NCBI RefSeq assembly: GCF_000397065.2
Contig: NZ_KE007326.1
Span: forward strand, 322,124 to 386,123
Origin: Marinobacter lipolyticus SM19
GTDB taxonomy: Bacteria > Pseudomonadota > Gammaproteobacteria > Pseudomonadales > Oleiphilaceae
Reading direction: 5' to 3'
Length of the DNA stretch: 64,000 bases
Shown here piece after piece: positions 1 to 9,911 of the stretch. The notes beneath the pieces are model-generated. The model saw only the letters and a list, made by a program, of their open reading frames with translations. It was not told the DNA's origin and did not search any database. The position numbers and the translations under genes are program-made. Numbering within the stretch: the first letter of the stretch is position 1; every line of letters starts with the position of its first letter.

Positions 1-2047
1 CCTGGTCAAGCTGCTGTTATCCGACACCTGGTCCGTAGCCGGTCGTCTCCAGAAGCTGCTGATCATCATGCTTCACGGCCGTAACACCTATGTCCAGTTC
101 AATCAGCCGCTGTCCCTGAAACAGGTAATTGAGGAATACCGCCACAGTGAAGAACGAGCCAACCGTAAACTGGCTCGCATTCTCCGCACACACTTCCGCC
201 GTGTTCGCCAGGCCGTACTTGGTCCGGATCTGTCCCACCGCCGCACGCTGGTGGAAGGGCTGGTGCGTACCCAGGCGGTAAAGGAAGCCATCCGGGAAAC
301 CGCCCGCCAGGACGACATCCCGCCGGAGAAGGTCCGGGCGAAGGCCTACAAGTACGCTGATGAAATCGCCGCCAGCATGTCCATTGTTACCATACGCTTC
401 CTGGAGGTGGTTCTGTCCTGGCTATGGAATCGCATCTACAACGGCATCGCCGTCAACAACATTCGGGTTGCCAAGGAAGTCGCCCAGGACAATGCCGTGG
501 TGTATGTGCCCTGCCACCGTTCCCACATTGACTACTTGCTGCTGTCCTACGTGCTCTACAAGAACGGTCTGATGCCACCACATATAGCCGCTGGCATTAA
601 CCTCAACATGCCCATAGTCGGTCCCATACTGCGCCGGGGCGGCGCTTTCTTCATGCGCCGGAGCTTCAAGGACAATCCGCTCTACGCCACAGTATTCAAC
701 GAATACATGCACGTCATGTTCACCCGGGGGTACTCGGTGGAATATTTCGTGGAAGGCGGCCGCAGCCGCACCGGCCGCATGCTCCAACCACGACCCGGAA
801 TGCTGGCGATGACCGTCCGCAGTTTCCTGCGCAACCACCGCAAACCCATTGTGTTCGTGCCGGTGTACGTGGGTTATGAGAAAGTCATGGAAGGTCGCTC
901 CTACCTCGGCGAGCTTCGGGGCAAGAAAAAACAGAAAGAAAGCGTTTTTGGCCTGGCCAAGACCGTACGCAAGCTCAGCAACTCCTTTGGCAGGGTCGCC
1001 GTGAATTTTGGCGAGGCCATTCCCCTTGAGGATGTCCTGAACGAGACCCACCCAAGCTGGCGCAACGAAGCTTTTGACGCTGAGTATCGTCCGTCCTGGT
1101 TGCCAGATGCGGTGGACAGGCTTGCCACCCGCGTAGCGGCCAATATCAATGCCTCAGTGGCGGTGAACCCTATTGGCATGACAGCCACCGTGCTGCTGGG
1201 CACCGACCGGCTGGCCATGGACGAAAGCCAGCTTATCCGCCTGATGGATCAGTACGCCAACCTGCTGAAGGCGTTCCCCTATGCCGATACCGTTACCATG
1301 CCCGAGGGCAGTGGTAAGGATTGGGTGGCCTACTGCGAAACGATGGGACTGGTGACCCGCCAGCCCCAGAAACTGGGGGACATCATCGCCCTGGAAGGCA
1401 GCAATGCCATCCTGATGACCTACTATCGCAACAACATCCAGCATCTGTTCGCTTTGCCCTCGCTGATTGCCAGCCTGTTTGAGAACAAGGATTCACTTCA
1501 GCGGGACAAGATCGTTTTCCTGGCCAGCGTTGCCTATCCCTATTTTCAGTCCGAGCTGTTCCTGAAATACGATCCCGATGAGGTGGAAGGTGTCATCAAT
1601 CAATGGATTGACCTGATGATTGAACAGGGTCTGATGGTTGAAGAAGACGGCCGGATCTACCGTCCGGAAGAAGGCACCGACGCCATGTTGCGCCTGCGGG
1701 TACTGTCGCGGTTTATCATTCAGACCCTGGAGCGCTACCACATTGCCATTGGCATTCTGCGCAAGTACGGTTCCGGTCGGATCAGCGCTGCCGAGCTTGA
1801 AGAACAAAGCACACTGCTCGCGGAGCGTATGTCGATTCTGTTTGGATTAAACGCCCCCGAGTTCTTCGACAAGAGCCTGTTCCGCAACTTTATTGCCAAT
1901 ATGCAGAAGAACGGCGTCATCACCACGGATGACAACGGCCTGCTCAGTTATACTGAAGGATTAGACGAGGTGGCGGAAGATGCCCGCCTGGTTCTGAGTG
2001 TTGAAAAGCGCCAGGCTATCCAGCAGGTCACCATGCTCGGTGCCTGA
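1..2047 (+). CDS. plsB: Glycerol-3-phosphate 1-O-acyltransferase (5' end outside window)
   Basis: PlsB moves an acyl chain to sn-glycerol-3-phosphate at the inner membrane, the first step of phospholipid synthesis. The frame is open from the first bases, so the visible 681 residues are the C-terminal part of a protein usually a little over 800 residues long; the ATG at 68 is internal. The acyltransferase blocks are visible in order: HRSHID (catalytic His and Asp, around base 515), GAFFMRRSFKDNPLY, the glycerol-phosphate-binding FVEGGRSRTGR, and VFVPVYVGYE. It converges on rsmJ, whose stop codon lies only 11 bases away. The family assignment is secure; the promoter and N-terminus cannot be judged from here. 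Confidence 0.95.
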   Translation, partial: LVKLLLSDTWSVAGRLQKLLIIMLHGRNTYVQFNQPLSLKQVIEEYRHSEERANRKLARILRTHFRRVRQAVLGPDLSHRRTLVEGLVRTQAVKEAIRETARQDDIPPEKVRAKAYKYADEIAASMSIVTIRFLEVVLSWLWNRIYNGIAVNNIRVAKEVAQDNAVVYVPCHRSHIDYLLLSYVLYKNGLMPPHIAAGINLNMPIVGPILRRGGAFFMRRSFKDNPLYATVFNEYMHVMFTRGYSVEYFVEGGRSRTGRMLQPRPGMLAMTVRSFLRNHRKPIVFVPVYVGYEKVMEGRSYLGELRGKKKQKESVFGLAKTVRKLSNSFGRVAVNFGEAIPLEDVLNETHPSWRNEAFDAEYRPSWLPDAVDRLATRVAANINASVAVNPIGMTATVLLGTDRLAMDESQLIRLMDQYANLLKAFPYADTVTMPEGSGKDWVAYCETMGLVTRQPQKLGDIIALEGSNAILMTYYRNNIQHLFALPSLIASLFENKDSLQRDKIVFLASVAYPYFQSELFLKYDPDEVEGVINQWIDLMIEQGLMVEEDGRIYRPEEGTDAMLRLRVLSRFIIQTLERYHIAIGILRKYGSGRISAAELEEQSTLLAERMSILFGLNAPEFFDKSLFRNFIANMQKNGVITTDDNGLLSYTEGLDEVAEDARLVLSVEKRQAIQQVTMLGA

Positions 2048-2082
2048 TCCTGATCCGATCAGGCGCTACCACTCGGTAGCGC
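2042..2082. terminator. Two tandem hairpins at the plsB/rsmJ 3' ends
   Basis: A stem GCCTGATC/GATCAGGC (2042-2049 with 2057-2064) overlaps the plsB stop codon. It is followed, with a two-base overlap, by a second perfect stem GCGCTACC/GGTAGCGC with an ACTC loop (2063-2070 with 2075-2082) and then TTT on the plus strand. The second hairpin sits inside the last codons of rsmJ. The hairpins could end plsB transcription or act in both directions. The T tract is short, so intrinsic termination is only plausible. Confidence 0.5.
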
Positions 2083-2892
2083 TTTGATCGGGTATATGTC
2101 GTATCGGCTACTTTTGCCTTCAATGCGTGTGGCCGGCTCAGGCCCATCAATGGGCGGCGCCTTACGAGGACGTTTGACCACCACCCGGTAGGTGGCAGCT
2201 CTCAACGCGGCGGCCAGAAGCTCCCCGGCATCGTCATCGTCCCCCACCACCGTGCGAAACACCTGCATTTCCTTTTTCACCAGCGCAGACTTGTCCCGAT
2301 GTGGAAACATCGGATCCAGGTATACAATATCTGCCGCGGCTTCACCTTCGCTTTCCCCCAGACTCTCCAGCCACGCCCTGCTGCTACCAGCCCGCAGAGT
2401 CATCCTGGCAATGATGGGGGCACAGTCTGTATTCAGCGCTGCCCGGGCCAGACCGTCTGCCAGCAGGGCGTGAATGACCGGATTACGCTCAAAAAGCGTG
2501 ACGCGGCACCCCAACCCCGCCAGTACAAACGCATCCTGACCCAGGCCGGCCGTGGCATCCACCACATGCAACGGGACACGGGTCTTTTGTAAACCAATGG
2601 CCTTGGCAACCAGTTGCCCGGTACCACCGCCGTGTTCACGACGGTAGCCGGCCTTACCTGATACAAACTCCGCCCGCACCGGTCCGGGTGCGCCCTTCCC
2701 GGTCACTTGCAGGCACAGACCCTGCTCATTGAACAACAACAGCACGGGAAAATCGGTAATCAGTTTGGGTTTGACCGCCCCCAGAAAAGGAATAGCCAAT
2801 TGCTCGGCCAATTCACGGGCCTGCGATGCATCACCCAGCGGACTGCAGGCAACAGCAAGGGAGAGTTCTGAAGTCGGAGGTTCAGGAGACAT
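2059..2892 (-). CDS. rsmJ: 16S rRNA (guanine(1516)-N(2))-methyltransferase
   Basis: RsmJ (YhiQ family) uses S-adenosylmethionine to methylate G1516 of 16S rRNA. The 277-residue protein has the expected SAM-binding block DATAGLGQDAFVLAGLG followed by the acidic turn TLFERNP, and the family's catalytic-region motif YLDPMFPHRDKSALVKKEMQ. The length fits the family. Its ATG overlaps the stop codon of the upstream small gene as TGATG, so the two are probably translationally coupled. It lies downstream of uppP on the same strand and ends tail-to-tail with plsB. Confidence 0.93.
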   Translation of the reverse strand: MSPEPPTSELSLAVACSPLGDASQARELAEQLAIPFLGAVKPKLITDFPVLLLFNEQGLCLQVTGKGAPGPVRAEFVSGKAGYRREHGGGTGQLVAKAIGLQKTRVPLHVVDATAGLGQDAFVLAGLGCRVTLFERNPVIHALLADGLARAALNTDCAPIIARMTLRAGSSRAWLESLGESEGEAAADIVYLDPMFPHRDKSALVKKEMQVFRTVVGDDDDAGELLAAALRAATYRVVVKRPRKAPPIDGPEPATRIEGKSSRYDIYPIKALPSGSA

Positions 2893-3248
2893 CAGACCAG
2901 GATATCAATACCGACCAGGCCACTCTCTCCGTTATCGTCGCGAGCCGCGATATCGGTAAATGTGGCCAAAGCACGGGATGTGGACAGCGGCAACTCATCT
3001 GCGCGAAAACGTTCCAGGCGGGCATCTTCCGCAGCCCGTCGCGCCTCTACCCTGCGCTGCAAGGACTCTGTCGTGACCTGGCTGGGGGCGGTCTCCGATC
3101 GACCCTCAGCCAGGTCACGGCGTACCCCCTCGGCGCTCCGGTCAGGTGAGGACGCAGGCGTTCGCGCAACATCACTACGTTCCCGGACTGGATTGCTGTT
3201 GCCAGACTGGAACGGGTAGTTATTGTTGGGATTAACGCCGCCGATCAT
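2892..3248 (-). CDS. Conserved small protein of unknown function
   Basis: I do not recognise a family for this 118-residue protein. The first half is polar, low in complexity and probably disordered, rich in Asn, Ser, Arg and Pro (NPNNNYPFQSGNSNP near the start). The middle is charged and probably helical (QRRVEARRAAEDARLERFRADE). The C-terminus ends in a hydrophobic VGIDILV tail. There is no signal peptide or membrane segment. Its stop codon overlaps the rsmJ start by one base, and uppP lies 85 bases upstream. The coupling supports it being a real gene. The ATG at 3248 is the only convincing start. Confidence 0.7.
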   Translation of the reverse strand: MIGGVNPNNNYPFQSGNSNPVRERSDVARTPASSPDRSAEGVRRDLAEGRSETAPSQVTTESLQRRVEARRAAEDARLERFRADELPLSTSRALATFTDIAARDDNGESGLVGIDILV

Positions 3249-3333
3249 GAATGAAAACCGGAAAAATGGATGGATTCCGAGTATGGAATATCATCAGGTA
3301 AATTCAAAGCCCGACGAACAGTTTTTAACCAAC

Positions 3334-4131
3334 TCACCACAACATGACAACAAGCAACAGTCCCAGCAGCAAGCGGTAGATCACGAATGGCATCATGCCC
3401 AGGCGCTCAAGAAACTTCAGGAACAGGTGAATACAGATAACCGCACTCACGAACGACACCAGAGTGCCCAGCCAAATGGCAGCCCAGTCGGTCGCACCGC
3501 CCTGCTCGACCAGCTCCAGCGTCTTCAACAACCCGGCCGCCAGGATCAGGGGAATGGACAACAGGAATGAAAATCTGGCGGCCGCTTCCCGCTTTAAACC
3601 GAGGAACAACGCAGCGGTGATGGTAATCCCCGAGCGGGAGGTGCCTGGAATCAGCGCCAGGGCCTGCGCCAGACCGACAACGATAGCGTCTTTGATGGTC
3701 AGAGCCGGCAAATCCCTCGACCGACGCCCAACGGCATCCGACCACCACAGCACCAGTCCGAAACCAACAGTGGTGGCAGCAATGACCAGGCCGGATCTCA
3801 GTTCCGTCTCAATAAAGTCATTCAGTAACAGGCCCGCCAGCCCCGCAGGTATGGTGCCCACGATCACGGCCCAGGCCAGGCCACTGTCCTCGCCTATGCG
3901 CCCACGAGCGGTATCCCCCGCCCAGGCCACGGTGAGCCGATACACTTCGCGGCGAAAATACCACATCACCGCTGCCAAGGTGCCCACATGTACGGCAACA
4001 TCGAAAGCCAGACCCTGATCAGGCCAGCCAAGGATCTGCGAAGGCAGGATCAGGTGAGCAGAGCTGCTGATCGGGAGAAATTCCGTCAGTCCCTGAATAA
4101 CGGCCAGGGCAATGATGTGCCACAATTCCAT
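3334..4131 (-). CDS. uppP: Undecaprenyl-diphosphatase
   Basis: UppP (BacA) dephosphorylates undecaprenyl pyrophosphate so the lipid carrier can be reused in peptidoglycan and other envelope polymer synthesis. It is a multi-pass inner-membrane enzyme. The family motifs are present: GLTEFLPISSSAHL near the N-terminus and PGTSRSGITITAALFLG in the second half, holding the Glu, Ser and Arg of the active site. The reading frame also allows a TTG start six bases upstream at 4137. I prefer the ATG at 4131, which gives 265 residues, normal for the family. It sits 32 bases after tsaB on the same strand. Confidence 0.95.
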   Translation of the reverse strand: MELWHIIALAVIQGLTEFLPISSSAHLILPSQILGWPDQGLAFDVAVHVGTLAAVMWYFRREVYRLTVAWAGDTARGRIGEDSGLAWAVIVGTIPAGLAGLLLNDFIETELRSGLVIAATTVGFGLVLWWSDAVGRRSRDLPALTIKDAIVVGLAQALALIPGTSRSGITITAALFLGLKREAAARFSFLLSIPLILAAGLLKTLELVEQGGATDWAAIWLGTLVSFVSAVICIHLFLKFLERLGMMPFVIYRLLLGLLLVVMLW

Positions 4132-4163
4132 CGGCAAACGTTCCGAAAACAGGTAAGGATTGA

Positions 4164-4859
4164 TCAGCGACCTGGCAGCTTCTTCCAGGTCACTTCGTCA
4201 CGAACATATACGGGTTGTGCCTCGGCAGCGGACACACCACCGCCTGCAGTCAGATCATGATGGGCGAGACGGGCCACACAACGGGCCCTCGGCACGAGGG
4301 TGTCGTCAATTTGAGATACAGCAGACACCAGGGATTGCGGCATCTGCTCCCGCAACTGCCAACCTTGACCGCCGCCAAACCAGCAGCCGTCCAAAGGCGG
4401 TAAGCTGACAGCCACCGGGGAGCAGACGCGCTCGGCCGCTACTGGCACTGGCAAGCCTTCACGGGACTGGAAACAGCCCCAGTAGACCTCCCCCATACGC
4501 GCATCAAAGGCGACAGCAATGCCGTCTCCCTCGGCAACGTTGAAGTTCTCAATGGCACCCAGAGCCACAGTGGCCAGGGAAGACACAGGAATGACCGGTA
4601 TTTCCAGCCCCCATGCCAGCCCCTGAATCACACCTGTGGCGATACGAAGCCCGGTGAAGGATCCCGGGCCACGGGCAAAGGCCAGCGCGTCCAGATCCAT
4701 CGGGGCCAGGTTCTGCTCGGCCAGCAACTCGCGGATCATTGGCATCAGCAGGCGGGTATGACCACGGGGGGCCAGGTCAAAGCGCTCGGTGACGCTGCCG
4801 TTGACCAGCAGCGCCGCCGAGCAACCTTCCGATGAGGTATCCAGTGCCAGTAACTTCAC
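4164..4859 (-). CDS. tsaB: tRNA threonylcarbamoyladenosine biosynthesis protein TsaB
   Basis: TsaB (YeaZ) is the non-catalytic partner of TsaD in making the t6A modification at position 37 of ANN-decoding tRNAs. The 231-residue protein opens with the ASKHA-fold strand LLALDTSSEGCSAALL and carries the dimer-forming motif FARGPGSFTGLRIATGVIQG. The start codon is GTG at 4859. No strong Shine-Dalgarno sequence is adjacent, but the N-terminus aligns with the family at this residue. It follows adk by 31 bases and probably shares its transcript, with uppP downstream. Confidence 0.94.
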   Translation of the reverse strand: MKLLALDTSSEGCSAALLVNGSVTERFDLAPRGHTRLLMPMIRELLAEQNLAPMDLDALAFARGPGSFTGLRIATGVIQGLAWGLEIPVIPVSSLATVALGAIENFNVAEGDGIAVAFDARMGEVYWGCFQSREGLPVPVAAERVCSPVAVSLPPLDGCWFGGGQGWQLREQMPQSLVSAVSQIDDTLVPRARCVARLAHHDLTAGGGVSAAEAQPVYVRDEVTWKKLPGR

Positions 4860-4890
4860 GGATGCTGCCGTTGCCTCGAGATTGTGCGGA

Positions 4891-5565
<675 letters not shown>

Positions 5566-5661
5566 TTAGTCATTATCGTTTGAAAAGCTATGGCAAAAAC
5601 GTCTGCCTTTGCGAAAGCCTCTCGACCAGGAACGGGGGCGAGCCGGAACCGGCGAAGGCGC

Positions 5662-5667
5662 ATTATA
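5662..5667 (-). promoter_or_regulatory. Candidate -10 element for adk
   Basis: On the minus strand the sequence reads TATAAT, a perfect sigma-70 -10 hexamer, about 120 bases before the adk ATG in the 206-base gap after the YbaK-HDOD gene. No good -35 hexamer lies at the expected distance, so this is suggestive only. Confidence 0.35.
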
Positions 5668-5750
5668 CGAAGTCAGCCGCCTTAGAGAAAGTCGACCTCC
5701 GTATCATGCACCATTAGGGGACACAGAATACCCGGAAATACCAGAAGGGA

Positions 5751-7166
5751 TCAGGTTGACAGGGACACCGCCAGTGCGTCCAGCTCACCCGCCATCTCAT
5801 CGATATTGGCGCCGATGGCTGCGACAGCATCCTCCCCCAACCCCAGGGCACCGGCCAGCGCCGGGACGTCATCCGGGTTGAACTCGTCACCTATACCACG
5901 CTCTTTCAGCAATCCATTGGCCAGTTGCACCATGAGCACATAGTTTTCATGCTCGCCATGGTATCCGGATTGCTGATGCATCCCGGCAGCCTTGATCACC
6001 GGATCTGGCAATTGCCACAGTTTATGCAGGATGCCACCAATGGCTCCGTGGCCAACTGCCAGAACATCCTGACCACTACCCGCTCCGAATACCTGCTGTT
6101 CGAGGGAGTGCATGCTGACTTCGGGATTCGCTTCCCGCAGCGTGTTCAACTCTTCAAACTCACTGGGGAAGAGGTGCCCCACCAACAACAAGCCAAAGTT
6201 GTGCAACAGGCCGCACAGATACGCCAGACTCTTGTCTTCGTTGCACTGGGAAGCAATGCGCTGACACAGAAAAGCACAGTAGAGGGAGTGGCGCCAGAAT
6301 TTATCCATTCCCAGCATGCCCTCGCGGGGAACATCAAAGGCCCGAACCGAAGCAATGCCCAGAGCGATGTGAGCCACACGATCAAATCCCAGTACCCGGG
6401 TCACGGCTTCCTGTACCGAGTTTATCTGACCCGGATAATTGAACAGGGCTGATCGCGCATAGCGCATGATCTGTGCCGTCAAACTGGGGTCGAACTCAAT
6501 CAGCTCCGCCAGTTCCCTGGCCGTGGCTTCGGTATTGGCGGTCAACTTCAGGATCTTCAGGGCAAGGGCAGGCATCGGTGGAAGACGATAGAGCTTCTGC
6601 AACTTGTCGGCAACTTCCTCGAGGGTCAAGGCGTCCCGCTCGGCTGTCGCCTGACCACGGATCACCAGGTGTCCACCACGAGAACCCGCCAGTGCCAGAC
6701 GCAGCGCCCGCCCATCCATTTCGATCAGGGTATGGTCGTTACCACTGGTCATCAGAGCGCGGGGATACGACAGTACATCTTCATCGACCAGTACCGGAAT
6801 ATCATAGGCCCCGCCAATCGGAGGCTGGAACCCTGGATCACAATCCGCAAACAGGCGATTGCTCTGACGGGCGGTCAGGGGCTGCAGACGACGCCCTGTC
6901 AACTGCTGCACCGCATCCATATCGAGAGAACTGTTAAAACCGTGAACCGCCATCACCACACCGTTGATATCGATGAGCAGGGTGGCACGGATGAACTGAT
7001 CCTGCGAATGTCCCGATGCAATCACGGCCGCATCCAGATTTATCACCTGATCAACGGGCTGCTCCGTGTAAGAGATCCCCTTACGGGCCAGAAAATGTTC
7101 CAGTCGCGCAGCTACAGCCACGGTGTTACTCCTGTTGTCCTTACTGACCGGCACTCGGCCAGCCAT
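5751..7166 (-). CDS. YbaK-like domain fused to an HDOD domain
   Basis: This 471-residue cytosolic protein joins two modules. Residues about 15-165 resemble the YbaK/ProX aminoacyl-tRNA deacylase fold: Cys-free, with ATLLIDINGVVMAVHG and the loop PPIGGAYDIPVLVDE. Residues about 185-400 are an HDOD domain (LPPMPALALKILKL, then LIEFDPSLTAQIMRYA). In the first module the lysine normally found before the TLL strand is replaced (IRATLL), so I infer a binding rather than editing role. The HDOD core has LLHNFG in place of HD, as is usual in this signalling family. It starts 16 bases after the ppc stop and probably shares that transcript. Its exact role is unknown. Confidence 0.85.
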   Translation of the reverse strand: MAGRVPVSKDNRSNTVAVAARLEHFLARKGISYTEQPVDQVINLDAAVIASGHSQDQFIRATLLIDINGVVMAVHGFNSSLDMDAVQQLTGRRLQPLTARQSNRLFADCDPGFQPPIGGAYDIPVLVDEDVLSYPRALMTSGNDHTLIEMDGRALRLALAGSRGGHLVIRGQATAERDALTLEEVADKLQKLYRLPPMPALALKILKLTANTEATARELAELIEFDPSLTAQIMRYARSALFNYPGQINSVQEAVTRVLGFDRVAHIALGIASVRAFDVPREGMLGMDKFWRHSLYCAFLCQRIASQCNEDKSLAYLCGLLHNFGLLLVGHLFPSEFEELNTLREANPEVSMHSLEQQVFGAGSGQDVLAVGHGAIGGILHKLWQLPDPVIKAAGMHQQSGYHGEHENYVLMVQLANGLLKERGIGDEFNPDDVPALAGALGLGEDAVAAIGANIDEMAGELDALAVSLST

Positions 7167-7182
7167 ACATCACCGGGCCTCA

Positions 7183-9828
7183 TCAGCCGGTATTACGCAT
7201 ACCGGCGGCAATACCCGCCATGGTTACCTTCAGGGCCCGGCCGACCATCTCCGGAACGTCGTCCTTGCCCTCATTTTCCCGATCCCGCTTGAGCAGTTCC
7301 GCCTGCAGGTAATGCAAGGGGTCAGTATACGGGTTCCGTACCCGCATGGAATGGGCAAATACCGGCTCGCCTTCCAGCAGGGTCTCTTGCCCTTTCAGTT
7401 CCAGCAGTCGCTCGATGCAGCCTTTCAGCCGGTCACGGAGACTTCCACCAAGTTTTTTCAGGCTTTCATCCTCAACCAGCGTCTGCTCGTAGTAACTGGC
7501 AATTCGCAGATCGGCCTTCGCCAACACCATTTCCAGCATGTCCACATAGGTACGAAAGAATGGCCACCCTTGCATCATCTCCCTCAGTACCGGCAGCCGG
7601 TCATTTCGAGCCGCCTCCTCAAGGGCCACGTCGCTGCCGAGCCAGCTTGGCAGCATCAGCCGCATCTGGGTCCAGGCGAAGATCCACGGGATGGCCCGCA
7701 GGCTTTCCACACCGCCCGTCGGCTTCCGACGAGCCGGACGACTTCCCAGAGCCAATTTGCCCAATGCCTGTTCAGGAGTAACCTGGCGGAAGTAGGGTAC
7801 GAAATCAGGATCATCCCTCACCACCTCCCTATAGGCCTTGAGTGACCGCTCTGTCAGCCAGTCCATGGTTTCACGCCATTGCGGCTCCGGTTCGGGCGGT
7901 GGAGCCAGCGTCGCCTCAATGACGGCCGTGGTATACAACGTCAGGCTCTGTTCCGCGAGACGTGGTAAACCAAACTTGAATCGGATCATCTCGCCCTGTT
8001 CGGTGATACGGAAACTGCCATTCACAGATCCCGGAGGTTGGGACAGAATGGCCCGATTGGCAGGGCCACCACCCCGGCCGACAGTGCCTCCACGACCATG
8101 AAACAGGGTCAGGTGAACCCCGTAAATGGCAGCAACTGCGGTAAGCTTCTCCTGAGCCTGGTATTGCGCCCAGGCAGCCATCAACTGGCCGGCGTCCTTG
8201 GACGAATCGGAATACCCAATCATCACTTCCTGACGGCCGCCGCAATACTCCCGGTACCAGTCCACTTCGTACAGGGCCGCCATGCTCTCCGGTGCACCGG
8301 TCAAATCGTCCAGTGTCTCGAATAGTGGGACTACCCGCATCGGGAAAGTCATGCCGGATTCACGCAGCAACAGGATCACACTGAGTACGTCGGAGGGTTT
8401 GCTGGCCATGGAAATGACATAGGATCCCAGGGCCTCAGGCGTCTGCTGCGCAATCACTTCACAGGTGGCGAGCACTTCCCTCACCTCTTCCGAGGGCTCC
8501 CAATGTCTTGGCACCAGAGGGCGGCGCCCCTGCAGTTCCTTTAGCAGGAATTGCTGCCGCTGCTCCTCATTCCAGGACAGGTAATCGCCCAGCTCGAGGT
8601 AATCCACCATTTCTGCCACTGCCTGGGCATGCCGGGATGCTTCCTGACGGATATCCAGGCGAATAAGCGTAAGACCAAACGTATGAGCACGTCGAATGGT
8701 ATCCAGCAGGGGACCATCGGCAATACTCTCGAGACCACAGTCCAGCAGCGAGCGGTAACACATCTCCAGCGGTTCGATGAAGTCCCGGTTTTCAAACAGA
8801 ATATCCGTGGCGTCCCCGGCCTCTCCATTAACACAGGCTTCTGCCCAGTCACGGGTCCTGACCAGCCGGTCCCGCAGTCCTGCCAATACGTGACGATAAG
8901 GTTCGCGGCTGTCCCCGGCCAGTGCCGTCAGTTCATCGTTGGCCTGCCACATGGACAACTCGGCACGCAGTGCCTGGATATCACGCAGATAAAGATCGGC
9001 GGCCATCCAGCGTCCCAGCAGAAACACCTTCCGGGTCACCTGATGGGTGACGTTGGGGTTGCCGTCCCGGTCCCCACCCATCCAGGAAGCAATGCGAATG
9101 GGCGCCGCATCCAGGGGCAATCCCTGACCAGTCACTTCCGATAGCGACAGATCAAGGCTTCTGAGGAACTTTGGCAATGCCTGCCAGAGACTGTTCTCGA
9201 TAACGGCGAACCCCCACTTGGCCTCGTCTACCGCGGTCGGCCGTTCGTGACGGATTTCATCGGTGTGCCAGGCTTCCGATATCAGCTGTGCCAGTCGGCT
9301 GACGATCTCATCCCGCTCGGCCGGCAACAGGTCGTCATGATCCAGCCGGGCCAGGCAGTCAGACATTTCATCGTATTTCATGATCAGCGTGCGGCGGGCC
9401 ACCTCGGTAGGGTGTGCCGTCATCACGAATTCGATACTCAGATCCGCTACCCGCCGGTGCAGCTCGTCGGCACTGATTCCCGACGACGTGAGACGCTCAA
9501 ACACCTGTTGCAGGGACTCCACCATCAGGTCGGATTCATGCCCGCGCTTACGACGAATACCGTGATACTGTTCCGCAAGGTTGGCCAGGTTCAGGAACTG
9601 GTTGAATGCCCGGGTAACAGGAAGAAGCTCCTCATCCCCCAATTTGCCCAACAGGTTGACGAGGCGCTGCCCGGAGCCACTTTCATGTCGCCGATCGGCT
9701 TTGGCGGCAGTACGAATTTCCTCGATCAGTTCATAACAGTCGTGCCCCGGGTAACGCTGGATGCTCTGACCCAGCAATTCACCCAGCATGCGCACATTTT
9801 CTCGAAGGTCGGGATGTAACTCAGTCAC
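7183..9828 (-). CDS. ppc: Phosphoenolpyruvate carboxylase
   Basis: Ppc adds bicarbonate to phosphoenolpyruvate to make oxaloacetate, refilling the TCA cycle. The 881-residue length is typical. The catalytic histidine motif VMTAHPTEVARRTL and the glycine-rich active-site loop FHGRGGTVGRGGGPAN are both present, and the protein ends in the conserved GMRNTG. The start is GTG at 9828, supported by AAAGGA seven bases upstream on the minus strand. An HDOD-domain gene follows within 16 bases, and a divergent small gene lies upstream. Confidence 0.97.
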   Translation of the reverse strand: MTELHPDLRENVRMLGELLGQSIQRYPGHDCYELIEEIRTAAKADRRHESGSGQRLVNLLGKLGDEELLPVTRAFNQFLNLANLAEQYHGIRRKRGHESDLMVESLQQVFERLTSSGISADELHRRVADLSIEFVMTAHPTEVARRTLIMKYDEMSDCLARLDHDDLLPAERDEIVSRLAQLISEAWHTDEIRHERPTAVDEAKWGFAVIENSLWQALPKFLRSLDLSLSEVTGQGLPLDAAPIRIASWMGGDRDGNPNVTHQVTRKVFLLGRWMAADLYLRDIQALRAELSMWQANDELTALAGDSREPYRHVLAGLRDRLVRTRDWAEACVNGEAGDATDILFENRDFIEPLEMCYRSLLDCGLESIADGPLLDTIRRAHTFGLTLIRLDIRQEASRHAQAVAEMVDYLELGDYLSWNEEQRQQFLLKELQGRRPLVPRHWEPSEEVREVLATCEVIAQQTPEALGSYVISMASKPSDVLSVILLLRESGMTFPMRVVPLFETLDDLTGAPESMAALYEVDWYREYCGGRQEVMIGYSDSSKDAGQLMAAWAQYQAQEKLTAVAAIYGVHLTLFHGRGGTVGRGGGPANRAILSQPPGSVNGSFRITEQGEMIRFKFGLPRLAEQSLTLYTTAVIEATLAPPPEPEPQWRETMDWLTERSLKAYREVVRDDPDFVPYFRQVTPEQALGKLALGSRPARRKPTGGVESLRAIPWIFAWTQMRLMLPSWLGSDVALEEAARNDRLPVLREMMQGWPFFRTYVDMLEMVLAKADLRIASYYEQTLVEDESLKKLGGSLRDRLKGCIERLLELKGQETLLEGEPVFAHSMRVRNPYTDPLHYLQAELLKRDRENEGKDDVPEMVGRALKVTMAGIAAGMRNTG

Positions 9829-9845
9829 ATTGACGTCCTTTTAAA

Positions 9846-9875
9846 TTGACGGAGGCGAAGTAAACTAACGATACT
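9846..9875 (+). promoter_or_regulatory. Candidate sigma-70 promoter for the small gene at 9912
   Basis: TTGACG (9846-9851) and GATACT (9870-9875) are separated by 18 bases, a reasonable sigma-70 arrangement. They lie in the 83-base gap between divergent ppc and the small plus-strand gene. The prediction rests only on hexamer match and position. Confidence 0.35.
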
Positions 9876-9911
9876 AATAACGATTAAAGCCCGTAGTCGC
9901 AAGGAGAATTC

